Assembly: GCA_014872785.1 (NCBI GenBank)
Contig: WKFJ01000042.1
Span: 62,001-126,000 of the forward strand
Source of the DNA: Alteromonadaceae bacterium
GTDB taxonomy: Bacteria; Pseudomonadota; Gammaproteobacteria; Enterobacterales; Alteromonadaceae
Length of the DNA: 64,000 nucleotides
Reading direction: 5' to 3'
The position numbers were made by a program, and so were the translations under genes. Below the pieces are notes generated by a model. That model was not told the DNA's origin and made no database searches. It saw only the letters and a list, made by a program, of their open reading frames with translations. Shown one piece after another: positions 10,980 to 21,352 of the stretch; position 1 is the stretch's first letter; each line of letters starts with the position of its first letter.

Positions 10980-11578
10980 TTTGGCAACTCCGATTCCAGT
11001 GAAGTGCGATAGGTTTTTGCACTCATGCGCAGATTAAGCCCACTTCCGGAGTCACTCATTTCAAAATCGTGGACGGTGACAATTCTTGGTAAACCCGCGA
11101 CGTCAGACAAAAACTGACCAAATTCATGGTAATTACCCGTTACTTCAATTCGAATGGGCAGCTCTGTGTAAAATTCTTTTGGTATCTCCTGCTGCCAATT
11201 TAACAGGCGAAACGTCAATCCAGCGGAGGTACCGACGTAAGTAATATCGTCCAGTAATCCGGGTGTTTCGTTACTAGTGGGGAGTGACTTGAGCATAGTT
11301 GAGAAGTCATTTTGCAATTGTTCGAGTTGCGCTTGATACGCTTCTAGGTTGGCCGCAATTCCATACTTCCCTTTGTACTGCTGCTTGAGTTCAACTTCTT
11401 TAGCTTCGACTGCGTTTAACGTTGTAAATTTATCACTTACTAACCCGTAATAAGTGACCACAGCAGAAACAATACTCAACACACAAGCAACCACAACTTT
11501 AACTTCGAATGGCCAAATCGCTATCTGCTCGAAGTCGAGCTCATTCATTTCCTTCAGTTTTGAAACATCAAACTTCAT
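10976..11578 (-). CDS. pilO: Type IV pilus assembly protein PilO
   Basis: A 200-residue bitopic inner-membrane protein. A cytoplasmic N-terminus is followed by one membrane helix (about residues 26-46), a coiled coil rich in Lys/Glu/Gln (about 55-95), and a periplasmic ferredoxin-like domain. PilO pairs with PilN to form the alignment platform of the pilus machine. The KEFYTELPIRIEVTGNYHEFGQFLSDVAGLPRIV region (split here by family comparison, not by a database search) is characteristic. It overlaps both neighbours by 4 bases. Confidence 0.93.
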   Translation of the reverse strand: MKFDVSKLKEMNELDFEQIAIWPFEVKVVVACVLSIVSAVVTYYGLVSDKFTTLNAVEAKEVELKQQYKGKYGIAANLEAYQAQLEQLQNDFSTMLKSLPTSNETPGLLDDITYVGTSAGLTFRLLNWQQEIPKEFYTELPIRIEVTGNYHEFGQFLSDVAGLPRIVTVHDFEMSDSGSGLNLRMSAKTYRTSLESELPK

Positions 11579-12162
11579 TGTCCCTCCTCCTTCTGTTCAA
11601 AGACAAGCGGAGGCGGTGAGATAAGAGGGCTTATTTTGAAGGTGAATTTGAAATCGCTAATAGCTTCACTGGTACTGGTATCGGCTTTAATTGAAGAGAG
11701 TTCACCTTGAATGAATACTCTCGATTCTTCAACGCGTCTCATAAACTCAGCTAGGCGATTATTTGATTCACTCTGTCCAATTACTTCAATGCTGTTTTCA
11801 GTGCGATTCAAAGAACTAAAGGTCACACCTGGGGGCACAATGCGCGCTAGCTCATCCATAACTTTGGGGACGACGTTTCGACTTTCTTGCAGCTGTTCAA
11901 TTAGAGAAATGCGCTGCACAATTTGTTGTTTACCTTCACGGATCTTACGAATTTTTTCGATTTTCATGTCTAAAACCGAAATTTGATTCTGCATAAACTG
12001 ATTTCGCTGGTTTTGGTTTTCAATCAACGAATCGACGTACATACCTAAACCAAACATCAAACCAACGCCCAATAGACCGCAACCGAGCAAAATGGCAAGG
12101 TACTGCTGTTTTTGTTCATTGCGCTTTTGTTCGCGCCAGGGGAGTAGATTTATATGTGACAC
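11575..12162 (-). CDS. pilN: Type IV pilus assembly protein PilN
   Basis: A 195-residue inner-membrane protein that starts with the family hallmark INLLPWREQKR, the peptide that docks into the groove of PilM. One membrane helix (about residues 22-42) is followed by a coiled coil and a periplasmic domain with a VPPGVTFSSL segment. It forms a heterodimer with PilO. Its start lies inside the end of pilM (13-base overlap), and it overlaps pilO by 4 bases. Confidence 0.94.
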   Translation of the reverse strand: MSHINLLPWREQKRNEQKQQYLAILLGCGLLGVGLMFGLGMYVDSLIENQNQRNQFMQNQISVLDMKIEKIRKIREGKQQIVQRISLIEQLQESRNVVPKVMDELARIVPPGVTFSSLNRTENSIEVIGQSESNNRLAEFMRRVEESRVFIQGELSSIKADTSTSEAISDFKFTFKISPLISPPPLVFEQKEEGQ

Positions 12163-13208
12163 AAATCAAAACTCCGACATGCTAACCCAATCGCCACGGC
12201 GAATTGTGGGCCGTGAAATTGCGCTAGTAACGCAGGTTCACTGCTGCCTAACTTCGTGAATGGGTCAAAGATTTCAGCTTCAATTTGCATGTCCATCGCC
12301 AAGTCGGCCACTAAGCCATCTATGACAACACCGCCGCCACAGACAAACATTTTATTTGGGCTTTCTTTATTGAAGGTGCTCATGTAAAGCTGCAATATCC
12401 GGTTAATTTGCAGTTGTAGCGTAGATAAAAATTGTGGATATACCATTTCTCGCCAAGTGTCAGGCAATTCATTGCTCAACAACTTTTCTGCCGCTTCAAA
12501 CTTATCGATGCCCAGCATCATAGAAATTTCCATCACAAGCGCATCTGTGCCGAACGCCAGCTCACGACTCATAGTGACAATGCCATTTTCCAATACGCTT
12601 AACTGTAACTGCGCGGCACCAATACTGAGACAAAAAAACGGGCCATCCTCTTGGATTGTGGAAAAGTTCGCAAAAGCATTCCCAAGGGCATATCCCTCAA
12701 TGTCAACAACCTTGGCTTCATAGTCTTGCTCACCTAGCAAGAGCATACGGCTATCAATGATATTTTTATGAGCCACGCTTAACAATACATCAGCTCGCCC
12801 GGGGAGCTTTTCGCTCGGCCCCAAGTCCTCAAAATCAATATAGACTTCATCAATAGGGTAAGGAATGAGGCTGTCGGCTTCAATTTCTATTTGAGATTCG
12901 AGCTCAACATCAGTTAGCCCCATCTGCATTTGAATTACTTTATTGATGACCGTTGAGCCGGAAACTGCCATCGCGATTGATTTCTCTTTGGTCTTTAAAG
13001 CGCTTTTGATCTTGCGCAGTGCGTTACCAACGGCATCTAATTCTTTAATCTCACGCTCTTGGAATGCATCGCCTTTAATGCCCTCGCAAGCGATCGCGTC
13101 AACTTTATATTCGTTGCCTTTCTTGCTTAACAAAATAGCCTTGATAAAGCGTGAGCCAATGTCGACGCCAATCATTTGCATTTGTTTCTTGCCAAAGGAT
13201 AAATTCAA
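12150..13208 (-). CDS. pilM: Type IV pilus actin-like protein PilM
   Basis: A 352-residue cytoplasmic actin-fold protein that binds the PilN N-terminus and ATP. It has the phosphate-1 motif IGVDIGSRFIKAI, an IEADSLIPYPIDEVYIDF segment typical of PilM, and the adenosine motif MFVCGGGVVIDGL. The start chosen is TTG 13208, which gives the FGKK lead-in common in this family. ATG codons at residues 10 and 12 are alternatives that would remove little. Ribosome-site support at 13208 is weak. First gene of pilMNOPQ. Confidence 0.92.
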   Translation of the reverse strand: MNLSFGKKQMQMIGVDIGSRFIKAILLSKKGNEYKVDAIACEGIKGDAFQEREIKELDAVGNALRKIKSALKTKEKSIAMAVSGSTVINKVIQMQMGLTDVELESQIEIEADSLIPYPIDEVYIDFEDLGPSEKLPGRADVLLSVAHKNIIDSRMLLLGEQDYEAKVVDIEGYALGNAFANFSTIQEDGPFFCLSIGAAQLQLSVLENGIVTMSRELAFGTDALVMEISMMLGIDKFEAAEKLLSNELPDTWREMVYPQFLSTLQLQINRILQLYMSTFNKESPNKMFVCGGGVVIDGLVADLAMDMQIEAEIFDPFTKLGSSEPALLAQFHGPQFAVAIGLACRSFDLCHI

Positions 13209-13644
13209 AATTTTTTCTCAATACCAAAAAATTATAGCAACGAAGTAATTGTTTACTTATCTGCACAGTGTATCGCGCAGTTCGCCAAATAAGTTCTCAC
13301 CATAAATACCTAGGTATATTCACGCTTTTCTTGCTAGGTTTTCGCCCAATTCAAGATAATCTTGAAGTTTTCTATCTAAATCTAACGGAAATAGTAAAAA
13401 AGCCAACAATTACTCACACTTAGCATTAACAAAGAATAGGCTCTGCATTGGTTGGATGCAAAACTATTTCGCACAATAAATACACGGTTTTATCGATGTT
13501 TTCCTAATAAATTAAGGGACTTGGAATAAGTTTGCGTAGTGCGAAGGCGTGAAATTGAGAACCAATACACCATATTTTACAGATTTCGGGTTTGATCGAC
13601 CCGTGTAACTGATATAATTGTCACCACTTAAAATAGCGATTTGC
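13209..13644. promoter_or_regulatory. pilM-mrcA divergent intergenic region
   Basis: About 435 bases between the divergent pilM and mrcA genes. For pilM (minus strand) a perfect TATAAT lies at the complement of 13231-13236, about 22 bases before the TTG start, but I could not find a good -35. For mrcA there is a better promoter near 13592-13618, listed separately. The middle part (13260-13580) is AT-rich and shows no gene or clear repeat. Confidence 0.4.
13592..13618 (+). promoter_or_regulatory. Probable extended -10 promoter of mrcA
   Basis: TGATATAAT at 13610-13618 is a perfect TATAAT preceded by TG one base upstream, i.e. an extended -10. A TTGATC at 13592-13597 could act as a -35 with a short 15-base spacer. 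Transcription would begin near 13625, about 20 bases before the mrcA ATG. This argues against the upstream in-frame TTG at 13618 as the start. Confidence 0.55.
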
Positions 13645-16248
13645 ATGAATTCAGTGCCTAAATTTTTTAAATACACGTTCAGCTTTATAGTCGTCTCTGG
13701 CATTGCCGGTGTTTTGGCGATCGCGGGTCTGTATTTTTACATTAAGCCTGACCTGCCTAGTGTCGAAACACTCAAGGACGTGCGCCTGCAAACGCCTATG
13801 AAGGTATATACCAGTGATGGCAAGTTAATTTCACAATTTGGTGTTAAACGACGCATTCCATTAAAGCTCGAAGAAGCCCCCCAACGGCTGATTGAAGCGG
13901 TGTTAGCTACTGAGGATAGTCGTTTTTACGAGCATCCAGGTATTGACCCCATCGGTATTGTGCGTGCCGCTATCAATTTAATCCTCACCGGGGAAAAAGG
14001 CCAAGGCGGCAGTACCCTAACCATGCAGTTAGCGAGGGGATTCTTTCTTACCAGAGACAAAACGTACATCCGTAAGTTGAAAGAAATTTTTATCGCCTGG
14101 CACATAGAAAGAGTGCTGAGCAAAGATGAAATTTTGCAGCTTTATTTGAACAAGGTCGAGCTAGGTCACCGCGCATTTGGCTTTGGTGCTGCTGCTCAAG
14201 TTTATTACGGCAAGAACTTAAACGAATTGAGCCTGGCGCAAATCGCCACCTTAGCGGGGCTGCCCAAAGCTCCCTCGACACTTAACCCCATAAGTCGTCC
14301 CGAGCGTTCAGTTAATCGCAGAAAAGTGGTACTTTCGAGAATGCTCAGCGAGAAGTACATCACTGAAGCAGAGTACATCTCCTCTAGTAATGAACCTGTT
14401 ACCGCGTCCCGCCACGGCGCAGAGATCGAGCTTGATGCACCATACCTAGCCAATGTCATCTATAAAGAGATGATTGAACTTTACGGTAAGGAAGAAGCAG
14501 AAACGGGTGGTTATCAGGTATTCGCTACCGCCCCCTATGAATTACAAAAAGCCGCACAAGCAGCAGTAAAGCAAAACCTTCACGATTACGACGAACGACA
14601 CGGCTATCGGGGCCCAGTCAGACAATTGTGGCGCAAGTCTGATCCAGACGCCCAAACTGACGCGCCCAATCTGGTAACCCCGGAAATGGCCTGGTCAGAG
14701 CAAAAAATCATTAATTATCTCAAGAATAAACCCAGTTATAAGCCGCTTATTCCGGCGGTAGTTACCGACGTTTACGAACAAGCGATAAGCGTTATCGACA
14801 AACAAGGTCGATATCACCACATCGACTGGGATGGCTTGGCATGGGCACGCCCATTTATTTCCGACAGCAAACAAGGTAAAGAGCCACGAACGGCGTCAGA
14901 CATTGTCTCTGAAGGCGCGCACATCTACATAAGACAACGAGCTGAAGACCAACAATGGCAACTATCGCAATTCCCAGAGGCTTCTGGCGCCTTAGTATCT
15001 TTGGATCCTAACAATGGAGCCGTTCGTGCACTCGTGGGTGGTTACAGTTTTTATCAAAGTCAATTCAACCGAGCTACTCAGGCAAAAAGGCAGGTTGGTT
15101 CAAACATTAAACCGTTTTTATACTCAGCAGCACTTGATGAAGGGTATACTATAGCCTCAATTATTAACGATGCCCCCATAAACCAATGGGATCGCAGTTC
15201 AGGACGAGCATGGCGACCCGAAAATTCACCTCCTAGGTACGACGGCCCCATAAGAATGCGTGTGGCCCTAGGGCAATCCAAAAACGTGGTGGCAGTGAGA
15301 CTATTACGCGCAGTTGGCATCGATAATGTTCGTCGTCATATGCAGCAATACGGTTTCGAGCTAGATGACTTACCACGAGATGAATCACTGTCTTTAGGTT
15401 CTGCCTCTATCACACCATTAGAAGTAGCCAATGGCTTTGCCACTATTGCCAATGGCGGATTCGCAGTGCAACCCTACTTTATTGAGCGTATCGAAACGCA
15501 ATTTGGCGAGTTCGTCTGGCAAGCAAACCCTTTGACTGCCTGTCCTGTCTGCGACCAAGATGAAAACTTAACCGCACAACTGAATCTACCCACAGCCGAA
15601 CAAGCACCTATTTCAGAGCCGTTACCACCACGAGCGGAACAAGTCATAACCGCGCAAAACGTATTTCTGGTCAAAGAAATGTTGCGCACCGCAGTTACCG
15701 GGGCAGGTAGTTGGAAAAATAAAACGTTTTGGCAGGGAACGGGATGGCGTGCCAATAATATTTTAAAACGCAAAGATTTAGCCGGTAAAACAGGCACCAC
15801 CAATGACTCTAAAGATACCTGGTTCAGCGGTTTTAACCCTAACCTTGTAGCGACTAGTTGGGTGGGCTTTGACGACCCTAGTCGCTCGTTGGGCAGAACT
15901 TCATCTAACCGCTATCTGAAGAAAAAATATGGCGACAAAGCAAACTGGATTGGCAATGGTATGTCTGGCGGAGAAGATGGTGCAAAGTCAGCTCAACCCG
16001 CTTGGATAAGATTTATGCAAGTCGCTCTGCGCGATCTGCCAGTTCAGGACAAAGTGATCCCCGATGGTGTTGTACAAGTGCGAATAGATCGCACTACCGG
16101 TAAATTGACATCCAGGACAGACCACACATCGAAATTCGAATACTTTATCTCTGGGACTGAACCTACCGAGTTTGTGTCATCAAACGATGTCTTTGACCCA
16201 GCCGATAAGCAAAGCGAATTGTCCGAAGAAGAAGACGATATTTTCTAA
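13645..16248 (+). CDS. mrcA: Penicillin-binding protein 1A, bifunctional
   Basis: Polymerises glycan strands and cross-links peptides of peptidoglycan from the inner membrane. The start is ATG 13645 (867 residues). A membrane anchor lies at about 8-30. The transglycosylase domain has the EDSRFYEHPGID motif with the catalytic Glu, GGSTLTMQLARG and the KLKEIFIAW region. The transpeptidase domain has SxxK in QVGSNIKPF, the SxN-like region SLGSASITPLE, and KTG in AGKTGTTNDSKDTW. An OB-like insert lies between the two domains, as in gammaproteobacterial PBP1a. Position divergent from pilM is the usual arrangement. The C-terminus is acidic (EEEDD). Confidence 0.96.
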   Translation: MNSVPKFFKYTFSFIVVSGIAGVLAIAGLYFYIKPDLPSVETLKDVRLQTPMKVYTSDGKLISQFGVKRRIPLKLEEAPQRLIEAVLATEDSRFYEHPGIDPIGIVRAAINLILTGEKGQGGSTLTMQLARGFFLTRDKTYIRKLKEIFIAWHIERVLSKDEILQLYLNKVELGHRAFGFGAAAQVYYGKNLNELSLAQIATLAGLPKAPSTLNPISRPERSVNRRKVVLSRMLSEKYITEAEYISSSNEPVTASRHGAEIELDAPYLANVIYKEMIELYGKEEAETGGYQVFATAPYELQKAAQAAVKQNLHDYDERHGYRGPVRQLWRKSDPDAQTDAPNLVTPEMAWSEQKIINYLKNKPSYKPLIPAVVTDVYEQAISVIDKQGRYHHIDWDGLAWARPFISDSKQGKEPRTASDIVSEGAHIYIRQRAEDQQWQLSQFPEASGALVSLDPNNGAVRALVGGYSFYQSQFNRATQAKRQVGSNIKPFLYSAALDEGYTIASIINDAPINQWDRSSGRAWRPENSPPRYDGPIRMRVALGQSKNVVAVRLLRAVGIDNVRRHMQQYGFELDDLPRDESLSLGSASITPLEVANGFATIANGGFAVQPYFIERIETQFGEFVWQANPLTACPVCDQDENLTAQLNLPTAEQAPISEPLPPRAEQVITAQNVFLVKEMLRTAVTGAGSWKNKTFWQGTGWRANNILKRKDLAGKTGTTNDSKDTWFSGFNPNLVATSWVGFDDPSRSLGRTSSNRYLKKKYGDKANWIGNGMSGGEDGAKSAQPAWIRFMQVALRDLPVQDKVIPDGVVQVRIDRTTGKLTSRTDHTSKFEYFISGTEPTEFVSSNDVFDPADKQSELSEEEDDIF

Positions 16249-16289
16249 GAACTGGAGCTGGCACTACCAGCCTAGTCGAAAATATTCGT

Positions 16290-16295
16290 TATAAT
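16290..16295 (+). promoter_or_regulatory. Possible -10 of maeA promoter
   Basis: A perfect TATAAT about 40 bases upstream of the maeA ATG, in the 87-base gap after mrcA. No acceptable -35 hexamer lies 16-18 bases upstream, so an activator or read-through from mrcA would be needed. Confidence 0.3.
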
Positions 16296-16335
16296 ATTAC
16301 CCATATAAATAAAAACACCACCCTACAAGGTTACA

Positions 16336-18030
16336 ATGAGTCAGAATAATCAGCACGACCCGCTATATATTCCCTATTCCGGCCCCGCTCTACTTGAGAC
16401 CCCTTTGTTGAATAAAGGTAGCGCCTTCAGTCACGACGAAAGAGTTGCTTTCAACTTATCAGGGCTTCTTCCGCCAAGGTACGAGAGCATCGAAGAACAG
16501 TTAGAGCGCTGTTGGGCACAATACTCTAGCTTTTCAGCTCCGTTGAATAAGCACATTTATCTGCGTGCGATTCAAGATACCAACGAAACTCTTTATTATC
16601 GCTTAATCCAAGAGCACATCGACGAGATGATGCCTATCATATACACCCCAACGGTGGGTGACGCATGTGAGCAATTTTCAGATATTTATCGCAAGTCCAG
16701 AGGCTTATTTCTCTCCTACGCTGAACGCGATGAAATGGACGATATTTTGCGCAATGCAACAAAGCGTAATGTAAAAGTTATCGTGGTGACCGACGGCGAG
16801 CGCATTTTAGGTCTAGGCGACCAAGGGATTGGAGGCATGGGCATTCCGATTGGTAAATTGGCTTTGTACACAGCCTGCGGTGGTATTAGCCCAGCCTATA
16901 CTTTGCCGATTATGCTAGATGTGGGTACTAACAATAAGAAACTCTTAGACGACCCAATGTACATGGGCTGTCGTCATCCTCGTATCAGCCAGAATGAGTA
17001 CGATGAATTTATTGAGACCTTTATGACGGCAGTGAAAAAACGCTGGCCAAATGCGATGATTCAATTTGAAGATTTCGCACAGCACAATGCCACCCCAATA
17101 TTGACGAAATACCGCGACGATTACTGCTGTTTCAATGACGATATTCAAGGTACTGCAGCGGTTACTGTAGGTACTTTATTGAGTGCTTGTCGCGCGACGT
17201 CCAGTAAGTTATCAGATATGCGTGTGATGTTTGTAGGTGCAGGTTCTGCAGGTTGCGGAATTGCAGAACAGATTATCCAGCAAATGACAGCTGAAGGTAT
17301 AGATGAAGCACAAGCTCGCTCTCAGATTTTCATGGTAGATAGACATGGTTTGGTCAATGCGAGTACGCCTGATTTACGAGATTTTCAGCAGCGCTTAGCA
17401 CAGCCTGATAATCTTCTTGATGAATGGCAGTACGAAGATGAACACCCTTCTTTGTTGGACGTTGTTAAAAACGCCAAACCCAACATTTTGATTGGCGTCT
17501 CGGGTCAAGCAGGTTTGTTTACTGAAGAAGTAATCAAAACCATGCACAAACACGTGGAAAAACCCATTGTTTTCCCTCTAAGTAATCCGTCACGCCAAAT
17601 TGAAGCACACCCAGCGGATGTTCTTAAATGGACAGATGGCCAAGCAATAGTCGCGACAGGTAGCCCATTCAAAGCGGTGGAATACAATGGTAAGTCTTAC
17701 ACCATCCCACAGTGCAATAACAGCTACATCTTCCCGGGTATCGGGCTAGGAGTGTTAGCGGCTAAAGCCACTCGGATCAGCAACAGTATGCTACTGACAA
17801 CAAGTACTACGTTAGCCGCGTCTTCGCCACTTGCCAATGATGGTGAGGGGGATTTATTGCCGCCACTGACTGAGGTACAAGCGGTCAGTAAAAAAATTGC
17901 TTTTGATGTTGCTAAGTGTGCAATGGATGAGGGTTTGGCACTACGCATAGATGATGATGCATTACTTAAGCGTATTGACAAAATTTTCTGGCGCGCTGAA
18001 TATCGACCCTATAAACGAGTCAGCTTATAA
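16336..18030 (+). CDS. maeA: NAD-dependent malic enzyme
   Basis: Oxidatively decarboxylates malate to pyruvate with NAD and a divalent metal. The 564 residues match E. coli MaeA/SfcA in length and sequence feel. Hallmarks are the Tyr-bearing [15 protein letters not shown], the [21 protein letters not shown] segment, the metal-site FEDFAQHNA and [11 protein letters not shown], the dinucleotide-binding [14 protein letters not shown], and the C-terminal [10 protein letters not shown]. It follows mrcA on the same strand and ends at a strong terminator. Confidence 0.96.
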   Translation: MSQNNQHDPLYIPYSGPALLETPLLNKGSAFSHDERVAFNLSGLLPPRYESIEEQLERCWAQYSSFSAPLNKHIYLRAIQDTNETLYYRLIQEHIDEMMPIIYTPTVGDACEQFSDIYRKSRGLFLSYAERDEMDDILRNATKRNVKVIVVTDGERILGLGDQGIGGMGIPIGKLALYTACGGISPAYTLPIMLDVGTNNKKLLDDPMYMGCRHPRISQNEYDEFIETFMTAVKKRWPNAMIQFEDFAQHNATPILTKYRDDYCCFNDDIQGTAAVTVGTLLSACRATSSKLSDMRVMFVGAGSAGCGIAEQIIQQMTAEGIDEAQARSQIFMVDRHGLVNASTPDLRDFQQRLAQPDNLLDEWQYEDEHPSLLDVVKNAKPNILIGVSGQAGLFTEEVIKTMHKHVEKPIVFPLSNPSRQIEAHPADVLKWTDGQAIVATGSPFKAVEYNGKSYTIPQCNNSYIFPGIGLGVLAAKATRISNSMLLTTSTTLAASSPLANDGEGDLLPPLTEVQAVSKKIAFDVAKCAMDEGLALRIDDDALLKRIDKIFWRAEYRPYKRVSL

Positions 18031-18042
18031 GTCTGTGAATCG

Positions 18043-18069
18043 AAAAGCCCGCTGAAACAGCGGGCTTTT
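18043..18069. terminator. Bidirectional rho-independent terminator
   Basis: A 12-bp perfect stem (AAAAGCCCGCTG / CAGCGGGCTTTT) with an AAA loop, followed by T residues on both strands. It lies between the convergent maeA (ends 18030) and the histidine kinase gene (ends 18075) and should stop transcription from both. Confidence 0.93.
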
Positions 18070-18074
18070 TTACA

Positions 18075-21000
18075 TCAGGGTAGGACAGCGATAAAGTCGT
18101 CGAGTTTTGCTTTTAATTCAGGCACTAACTCTTGCAGTCGTTCTATATCCTCTGAGCGCCCTGCCATTTCGATTGACTCCGCCATTTTAGCGACTTGCAC
18201 TGCACCTAAACTGCCACTTGAGCCTTTTATTTTATGTGCCAATTTGCCTGCTTCAGTAGCAAAACCGTCTTGAACAAAACCGCTTAGCTGAGCCAATTCT
18301 GTCGGCATGGTATCTTTGTAGAGTCCAATCAATCTTGTGGCTAATGACTCGCTGTTTCCAATGCGCTCCATAAACCCGTGTCTATCCCATATCTTTTGAG
18401 TTTGATCTTCCACTTCTCGGGTTATTTGTTCACTTATTTCCTCGGATTCGTCACTCAACTGAATTTCGTCAACCTTCTCCACCCGTTCCTGCACACCAAT
18501 CCATGTATCCAATTTGCCCTGTAACTCTTCCGCCGACACAGGTTTGCTCAAATAGTCATCCATACCAGCGTCGAGACATTTTTCTCTGTCTCCCTTCATG
18601 GCATTTGCGGTCATAGCAACAATCGGTATATTGGGATTAACAATACCATTGGTGCCAGATCGAATGGCTTTCGTGGTTTCATAACCATCTAATTTAGGCA
18701 TCTGACAATCCATCAGCACCAATAAGTAAGGATCGTTTTCGCTGTAAGAGGTCAATAAACGCAGTGCTTGTACTCCATCATAGGCAGAGTCTACCGCATA
18801 GCCGAGCCCCTCTAGCATGGCTTTTGCCACTTCTTGGTTAACCGGATTGTCCTCTACTAACAATATCTTCGAGCGATTGTTTTGCTTTGGAAGTTGCTTG
18901 AGATGTTCCTTCGTAATGATTGCTTCTGGCTCATCAAACGAGGAGCGACCATCTAGAACCAGAATAATACCGTCGTACAAGTCAGAACTCGTTACAGGCT
19001 TGGTGAAATAAGCTTTGAATCCTATTTTTGCGAACTCTCGATGATCGCCAGCGTCGCCAATCGAAGTCATCATTATCAAAGGGATCTTGCTTAGCTGAGC
19101 ATCCTCATGAATCATTTTACCTAAGGATGCGCCGTCCATTCCCGGCATTTGCATGTCTAAGATTGCCATGTCGAAATCTGGGTTTTTACGCAGTAATTTT
19201 AGTGCACTGATGCCATCTTGTGCTTCAGTTACGCTTGCGCCCCACTTTTCCAACTGCTTGCGCTGCACTTCTCTATTTGTTGCATTGTCATCAACAATGA
19301 GGATGTTTTTACCCCGAATCACTGCAGTCGGTTTAGTGGCGACTTTTTTGGTGCCGGGTTCGAGCGAAACGGAGAAGCTGAAGGTACTCCCCTTGCCTAG
19401 CTCACTGGTAACATTTACTTGTCCACGCATTATGTGACAAAGCTGTTTGACTATGGCTAGGCCAAGTCCCGTACCACCGAACTTGCGTGTGGTGGAGCTA
19501 TCCACTTGGGTAAAGGAATCAAAAAGTGAGTCGACTTTGTTCGGTGGAATACCAATACCTGTATCACGCACCGAACCATGCAATATCCACTTATGCCCTT
19601 TACTCTGGTCTAAGTGCAAACTGACGACAATTTCACCTTCACTGGTAAACTTAATGGCATTGCCAACCAAATTATTGACGACTTGACGTATGCGCCCGGG
19701 ATCCCCCTTAGCCCATACGCGTTCCATTTGCGTTTCATCCAAAATAAGTTCGAGATTCTTTTCCGCCGCTCGCTGCGCCAAACTCGCAATCGAATCCTCA
19801 AATAGTTGTCTTACTTCAAAATCAATATTCTCAAGATCGATTTTACCGGCATCAACTTTCGAAAAGTCCAAAATGTCATTGATCAGTGCAAGCAGAGATT
19901 CAGCGCTAGATTGTGCCAACTTGGTGTAACGAGCCTGTTGCTGCTCCAATTTAGTATCTGCCAATAGCCCTAACATGCCAATGACCCCATTCATCGGGGT
20001 TCGAATCTCATGACTCATATTGGCCAAGAACTCGCCTTTGGTACGCATTGCTAGCTCGGCCTTTTCTTTTTCTGCAATTAACTGGTCTTGCTTTTCCTCA
20101 ATCTGATCGTTTATCAACTTAGAAATAACAATTGCTAGGCCGGCAAAAATAATCAATATGACGACGGTAATAATCACATTCATTTGCAGCAGGTCGCGTG
20201 CAGAATCCAGCACCTCTTGTTCTTCAATTAAACCAATGAATTTCCACTGTAATGAAGGTGACTGATAAACAGTTGTCAGGTAATCCGTGCCATTAAGGGT
20301 TACCTGTGCTTGTCCAGATTGCATTTCGAAGATACTGGCAAACTTGCCATCGTGAATTTGATCGATTTTTTTGAAGTTGTTTTTAGGTTCATTAGGATCA
20401 ACTAGCACAGTGCCGTTATCTTCCACTAACATCAAAAAGCCCGATTCACCGAAGCGAATATCTTTAATGATTTCTGTCAGGTTTTGCAGCGACAAATCGA
20501 TACCGATGACACCCAATAAATCGCCGTTTTCGCGGAAGATTGCTTTTACGGTAGAGACAATAACCGTGTCATCTGATTCCCAATAATAAGCATCCGTAAG
20601 AGCTATCTCACCACCAGCTGACACACCAGTTTGATACCAAGGTCGTGGTCTAGGGTCGTACTGGCGATAAACTTCGCCCGTTGGCCACTGAACGTATGCG
20701 CCTCCTTCATTCCCCAAATAAATATATGCAATACGAGGGTGATGTACGCCAAAGTCGGTAAATAGCTGATAAAGGGTTTGTTCAATTTGCGAGCCGATTT
20801 CAGGTTGCATTAATGTCGCACGAGGGCTGGTGAGGTACGTTGAGATCCCCTCGTAGGACGCTAATACTGAATCGTGCTGAGCGAGATATTCAACATTTTG
20901 TGCGATTTCTGAAAATAAAATATTGAATGAGTTATCGATTTGGCGAACTTCACGTTCATTAGATAACACAAAGTTCTGTTTTGCCTGCCCCTGAGCATGC

Positions 21001-21083
21001 TGCACCATCATATAAGTAATGATTGTTGCCGGTATTATCACTGCTGACACAAACGCTATGACCAGCTTTTGGGACATCTTCAT
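18075..21083 (-). CDS. Hybrid sensor histidine kinase (Cache-HisKA-HATPase-REC-REC-HPt)
   Basis: A 1002-residue membrane sensor with a full internal phosphorelay. TM1 is at about 7-28. A periplasmic double-Cache region (about 35-295, with RPRPWYQTG and [16 protein letters not shown]) follows, then TM2 near 302-322. The HisKA box is [14 protein letters not shown] with His 358. HATPase motifs are [17 protein letters not shown] and GGTGLGLAI. Two receiver domains follow ([23 protein letters not shown]). The C-terminal HPt has [13 protein letters not shown]. The RPRPWY motif is typical of dCache domains that bind small ligands. The output regulator is not adjacent, so the final target is unknown. 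The kinase half is BarA-like in layout. Confidence 0.93.
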   Translation of the reverse strand: MKMSQKLVIAFVSAVIIPATIITYMMVQHAQGQAKQNFVLSNEREVRQIDNSFNILFSEIAQNVEYLAQHDSVLASYEGISTYLTSPRATLMQPEIGSQIEQTLYQLFTDFGVHHPRIAYIYLGNEGGAYVQWPTGEVYRQYDPRPRPWYQTGVSAGGEIALTDAYYWESDDTVIVSTVKAIFRENGDLLGVIGIDLSLQNLTEIIKDIRFGESGFLMLVEDNGTVLVDPNEPKNNFKKIDQIHDGKFASIFEMQSGQAQVTLNGTDYLTTVYQSPSLQWKFIGLIEEQEVLDSARDLLQMNVIITVVILIIFAGLAIVISKLINDQIEEKQDQLIAEKEKAELAMRTKGEFLANMSHEIRTPMNGVIGMLGLLADTKLEQQQARYTKLAQSSAESLLALINDILDFSKVDAGKIDLENIDFEVRQLFEDSIASLAQRAAEKNLELILDETQMERVWAKGDPGRIRQVVNNLVGNAIKFTSEGEIVVSLHLDQSKGHKWILHGSVRDTGIGIPPNKVDSLFDSFTQVDSSTTRKFGGTGLGLAIVKQLCHIMRGQVNVTSELGKGSTFSFSVSLEPGTKKVATKPTAVIRGKNILIVDDNATNREVQRKQLEKWGASVTEAQDGISALKLLRKNPDFDMAILDMQMPGMDGASLGKMIHEDAQLSKIPLIMMTSIGDAGDHREFAKIGFKAYFTKPVTSSDLYDGIILVLDGRSSFDEPEAIITKEHLKQLPKQNNRSKILLVEDNPVNQEVAKAMLEGLGYAVDSAYDGVQALRLLTSYSENDPYLLVLMDCQMPKLDGYETTKAIRSGTNGIVNPNIPIVAMTANAMKGDREKCLDAGMDDYLSKPVSAEELQGKLDTWIGVQERVEKVDEIQLSDESEEISEQITREVEDQTQKIWDRHGFMERIGNSESLATRLIGLYKDTMPTELAQLSGFVQDGFATEAGKLAHKIKGSSGSLGAVQVAKMAESIEMAGRSEDIERLQELVPELKAKLDDFIAVLP

Positions 21084-21352
21084 AGAAATTAGTAATACTC
21101 TCTCGTCGGTGCACTTTGTGTGCCTTACATAAACAATAGCACCGAAGGCGAAAATTTATAGTTATTGTGCCGTATGCGATGAAGGTATGCATTCTACACG
21201 TAATTACCGTGTAATTTACCTACCTATTGATACGTGGACATTTATTTAAATTTAACACTATCCGACAAAACAGAGCCCTGCAAGACACATCCGCGAATTG
21301 CAGTAGGCAATCAGTCTAAAGTATGAGGAGTTCGACTAGAAAGTGACAGAAA